A DNA stretch of 64,000 bases from Halobellus sp. Atlit-31R (lineage in GTDB: Archaea > Halobacteriota > Halobacteria > Halobacteriales > Haloferacaceae): the NCBI GenBank assembly GCA_003665935.1, contig QPLR01000002.1, forward strand, positions 496,001 through 560,000. The letters are read 5' to 3'. The notes beneath the pieces are model-generated. The model did not search any database. It was not told where the DNA came from and saw nothing but the letters and a program-made list of their open reading frames with translations. Both the position numbers and the translations under genes were made by a program. Of this stretch, positions 61,569 to 64,000 are shown in pieces. Each line of letters begins with the position of its first letter. Position 1 is the stretch's first letter.

Positions 61569-63260
61569 TCAGGGGAACGGGTGATACGATCGATCGAGTC
61601 GCGGATCGAATCCGAGGTCGAACGGAACGGACCGCGCGCGCTCCCCGAAGAACGGATCCCCCTGAAACAGCGGCTGTGCCTCGGGGACGAGAACCCGGAC
61701 GGCCTCGAACCCGAGCGCGGCGACGTCGCTCGTCGTCGTCCGCGCGGCGTAGGCATCGAGTCCGGCATCCGCGAGTCGGTCGACGGCCTCAGAGAGCGCA
61801 GCCGTGCCGCTCGGGACCGTCTCGGGACCGACGCGTTCGGCCGGAACGCTCGCGTCGGCGTCGACGAAGCTCCGAGCGGCGTCGGGAAAGGCCGCGTACT
61901 CGCCGATTGCACCGTTCTCCGCGGCGGCCCGCTCGGGGCCCATCGCTCGCAACTCCATCCAGTTCTGGAGCGCCTCGGCGAGTGCCGACCTCGCGGCGTC
62001 GGTCGGATCGAGCGACGCGCCGGAGCCGAGCGCGAACCGCGGCCACTCGCCGTCCCGGTGGACGGCCGCGGCGACGACCGGGACGTCTACGTCCTGAGTG
62101 GCTAACAGCGCCGTCACCGACAGGTCTTCCGCACGCGCTCGCTTGCAGAGTTCGTCGTAGTCGGGATCCGAGACGGTGAGTTCGAGCGGCTCGAACGTCG
62201 AGTACCACGCCAACATCGTCGCGTCCCGCTCGACGACCTCGTAGAGCCCCGAGAGCAGGGCTTCGACGCCCGAGTTCCCGAGTCCGAGTCCGGTCGTGAT
62301 CGCCGGCTTGTACTGTTCAGTCGGCGGCGGGTAGTGGACGAACTCCGCCGGCAACGACACCGACTCGTCGGTCCGGAGGTCGACGCCCGGAACCCACGGG
62401 ATCGGTGTCTCGGGGTCTGGGTCCGCGGAGTCGTCCGGCCGGACGAACCGCGACGGCGACACCGGACGCGCCCGGGTCCGCTCGGGCGCGGTCGTGAACT
62501 CCGCGCCGCGGTAGACGCCCGCGCAGTACCGTTCCAGCGCCTCTCCGAGGGCCTTCATGAAGGCGACGTCCCAGTCGGGGTCGACGCCGGCCGCGAGTTC
62601 GGCCGCGCGCGCGTCGCTGAAGCCTTCGGTGTCGGCCGTCTGGGCCAGGTAGTACGGGACCGGGAACGACTCGCGTTCGCCGACCTGTGTGACGATCCCC
62701 GTCCGATCGTCGAGCGCACGCTCCGCACGGGCGAGTGAGTCTTCGACGGCGACGTCCCGGTGCTCCCGTCCGACGGTTCGGTCCCGCGACGCCGGGTCCG
62801 GGATCGGGAGGATCGGCCGTTCTGCGGTGATACCGGTTCCCGAGACTTCGGCGACGGTCCCGGCGACGGCATCGTCGCCGGTGAGAAGGGCGATGGCCCG
62901 CCGGCCAGCGACCGCACCCGCGAGGCGAACTGCGCTGCGCTCTCCCGACGGCGGTCCCACGGCGTCAGTCGTCGCAGCGACGCGCGTCTGCAGGTCGGAG
63001 AATCCGACCGTCTCGTCGAACACGGAGACGGCCGCGTCGATCGCTTCGACCGCGTGCCCGCCGACGCCCCCGATCTCGACTACCACGAGTCGCTCTCTGG
63101 AGGCTACGGCACTGAGGGCGTCGCTTCCGGCCGGGACGACCGCGAGTGTCAGCGCCGGATCGTCGGTGTCCTCTCCGACGCGGGCGTCGATGTCATCGAA
63201 GGCGGCGGTCGCGGCGTCCGCGGCGGGGCCGCTCCCGATGAGCTCGATCTCGTATGTCAC
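61569..63260 (-). CDS. YcaO-domain protein with an N-terminal leader-binding-like region
   Basis: A 563-residue protein. Residues about 200-550 are the YcaO fold, whose members activate amide backbones with ATP to make thiazolines/oxazolines in RiPPs, thioamides or amidines. The ATP-binding segments include MKALGEALERYCAGVYRG (235-252) and a later GLYEVVERDATMLAWY. Residues 1-165 are an alpha/beta region with IEIGGVGG-like sequence, resembling the ocin-ThiF/leader-binding part of some RiPP YcaOs. The last residues read HPFP; azoline-forming YcaOs often have a Pro-rich C-terminus that touches the active site. No precursor peptide, ThiF or dehydrogenase is visible nearby, so the substrate is unknown. 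Confidence 0.85.
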   Translation of the reverse strand: MTYEIELIGSGPAADAATAAFDDIDARVGEDTDDPALTLAVVPAGSDALSAVASRERLVVVEIGGVGGHAVEAIDAAVSVFDETVGFSDLQTRVAATTDAVGPPSGERSAVRLAGAVAGRRAIALLTGDDAVAGTVAEVSGTGITAERPILPIPDPASRDRTVGREHRDVAVEDSLARAERALDDRTGIVTQVGERESFPVPYYLAQTADTEGFSDARAAELAAGVDPDWDVAFMKALGEALERYCAGVYRGAEFTTAPERTRARPVSPSRFVRPDDSADPDPETPIPWVPGVDLRTDESVSLPAEFVHYPPPTEQYKPAITTGLGLGNSGVEALLSGLYEVVERDATMLAWYSTFEPLELTVSDPDYDELCKRARAEDLSVTALLATQDVDVPVVAAAVHRDGEWPRFALGSGASLDPTDAARSALAEALQNWMELRAMGPERAAAENGAIGEYAAFPDAARSFVDADASVPAERVGPETVPSGTAALSEAVDRLADAGLDAYAARTTTSDVAALGFEAVRVLVPEAQPLFQGDPFFGERARSVPFDLGFDPRLDRSYHPFP

Positions 63261-63400
63261 AGGTCTGTCGACGGCCGTGACTGAGAAAAATCAGCCGGGT
63301 CAAAGCAAGCGGGAGCGTTCGGACTACCGACGCCTGTCTCGAAGAATATACAGATCATATTACGGTAAAATTAAATACGTTCTGATAAATTATACGTCGT
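63261..63400. promoter_or_regulatory. AT-rich divergent promoter between ycaO and tbsP
   Basis: A 140-nt gap. The 60 nt before the TbsP start are the most AT-rich in this part of the window, with TATA-like AAATTAAATA (63368-63377) 24-33 nt from the ATG and several A/T tracts (gaatatacagatcatatta). The ycaO side is weaker (T-rich GATTTTTC near 63285). Confidence 0.55.
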
Positions 63401-64000
63401 ATGTTCTCCGAATCGAACGTGCTCGGATCCGACGTCGGGCACGTCATCGCGTCGGCCCTCCAGTCGACTTCCTCCGTCGTCTACGTACTCGACCCGACTC
63501 CGGACGTCGTCGAAGCGCTCGTCGATGTCGCCGCCGAGTCAGAGACAGTCCCCACGATCCGCGTCCTCGCCGACGAGCAACTCCTGAAGGACGTGATGGA
63601 GGACTTCCTGGTTGCCAGTAGCGCGGCCGACCTCGTCGCAGACGGCGTTCTCGAACTGCGCGTCGTCGAGGAGCCGATCGAGAGCACGCTGCTCGTAACG
63701 GACGCGGCTGTCGTCGCGGTCGTCAGCGCCGGCGACCACGTCGCCGGGCTCTCCACCGACGACGAGGAGTTCGTGCAGAGCGCACACGACACGTACCGCG
63801 ATCGGTTCAGGGCCGCCGAGACGTTCCGGCTCCGTGCTCCGGCGATCTCGGCGGTCTTCACGTCGCTCGAAGCGGATCTCGGCTCCGAGGTCCGGTCGGA
63901 TTTCGACGCGGTCCTCGACTCGCTGGAGACGGTCCGCGGCGACGGGACGAGCCTCGACGAGGTCACGATCAGCCTGCTGGTCGCTGCGAAAAACGACGTG
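63401..64000 (+). CDS. tbsP: TbsP-like transcriptional regulator, cut by the right edge
   Basis: The visible 200 codons run without a stop to the window end. VLGSDVGHVIASALQSTSSVVYVLDPTPDVVEALVDVAAE, TIRVLADEQLLKDVMEDFLVASSAADLV and EVTISLLVAAKNDV match, to my memory, the DUF5821/TbsP family of haloarchaeal regulators. Haloferax TbsP represses the glucose-responsive gapII gene together with TrmB. The C-terminal winged helix lies outside the window. ATG 63401 is placed 24-33 nt after an AT-rich TATA box. A TrmB homologue is at 28952. Confidence 0.82.
   Translation, partial: MFSESNVLGSDVGHVIASALQSTSSVVYVLDPTPDVVEALVDVAAESETVPTIRVLADEQLLKDVMEDFLVASSAADLVADGVLELRVVEEPIESTLLVTDAAVVAVVSAGDHVAGLSTDDEEFVQSAHDTYRDRFRAAETFRLRAPAISAVFTSLEADLGSEVRSDFDAVLDSLETVRGDGTSLDEVTISLLVAAKNDV

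Noticed and set aside
1..64000. Search for tRNA and rRNA genes, and RNase P or SRP RNA signatures
   Set aside because: Scattered GGTTCGA-like strings all fall inside protein genes without cloverleaf arms. No rRNA, RNase P or SRP core motif was seen by eye, though a covariance search was not possible.

Overview
The window is chromosomal core DNA of an extremely halophilic archaeon (class Halobacteria). The evidence is a very high GC content, strongly acidic proteins, archaeal translation and replication genes (L7Ae, L21e, L24e, L37e, S28e, aEF-1beta, Rpo4, Gins51, PriS, LSm), isoprenoid-lipid genes, Tat signals, a lipobox, and AT-rich TATA boxes about 25-30 nt upstream of start codons, as expected for leaderless mRNAs. 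The gene order resembles that around the L11/L1/L10/L12 cluster of Haloferax-type genomes. I cannot name a genus. I see no rRNA, tRNA, CRISPR array, prophage or complete insertion sequence.

Layout. 0-3.2 kb: isopentenyl phosphate kinase (cut by the left edge) and mevalonate kinase, a small membrane protein and an M42 aminopeptidase. 3.3-10 kb: translation and transcription genes (L11; L1-L10-L12; a 59-aa zinc-finger micro-protein with aEF-1beta; L21e-Rpo4; DUF655). 10-15 kb: RsmA, an MscS channel, a HemK2-type methyltransferase and a split two-gene methionine synthase. 15-20.6 kb: L7Ae-S28e-L24e-Ndk on the minus strand, TmcA, DUF456 and a GNAT protein. 20.6-31 kb: ribose-1,5-bisphosphate isomerase, a hydrolase, the Cdc48-type ATPase CdcH, a peroxiredoxin, the replication pair Gins51-PriS, TrmB and a second MscS. 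31-41.5 kb: stress proteins, a 5'-nucleotidase, dodecin, membrane and zinc-ribbon proteins, an A-type Fe-S carrier, a methyltransferase, HisD, two exported proteins and a cyclase. 41.5-49.4 kb: GltX-IdsA-RNase J, LSm-L37e, a His-rich MoaB and IlvD.

49.5-53.5 kb is the most unusual stretch. Three overlapping genes encode a Tat-exported beta-propeller with a C-terminal dockerin, a secreted protein with three cohesin-like modules plus its own dockerin, and a Tat lipoprotein with one cohesin-like module. Together they look like a small surface scaffold built on cohesin-dockerin pairing. 53.5-64 kb: a peroxiredoxin, Asd, a biotin-dependent acyl-CoA carboxylase subunit next to its biotin ligase, an IMPase, an Lrp regulator, a DUF63 membrane protein, a 76-bp palindromic element, a YcaO protein and the start of a TbsP-like regulator.

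Non-coding structure: a 41-bp promoter block is shared by L11 and the zinc-finger/aEF-1beta operon. Structured leaders precede L1 and L7Ae. Several genes have short tandem repeats at or just after the stop codon. A 507-bp gap upstream of RNase J and LSm holds two diverged copies of a GC-rich motif.
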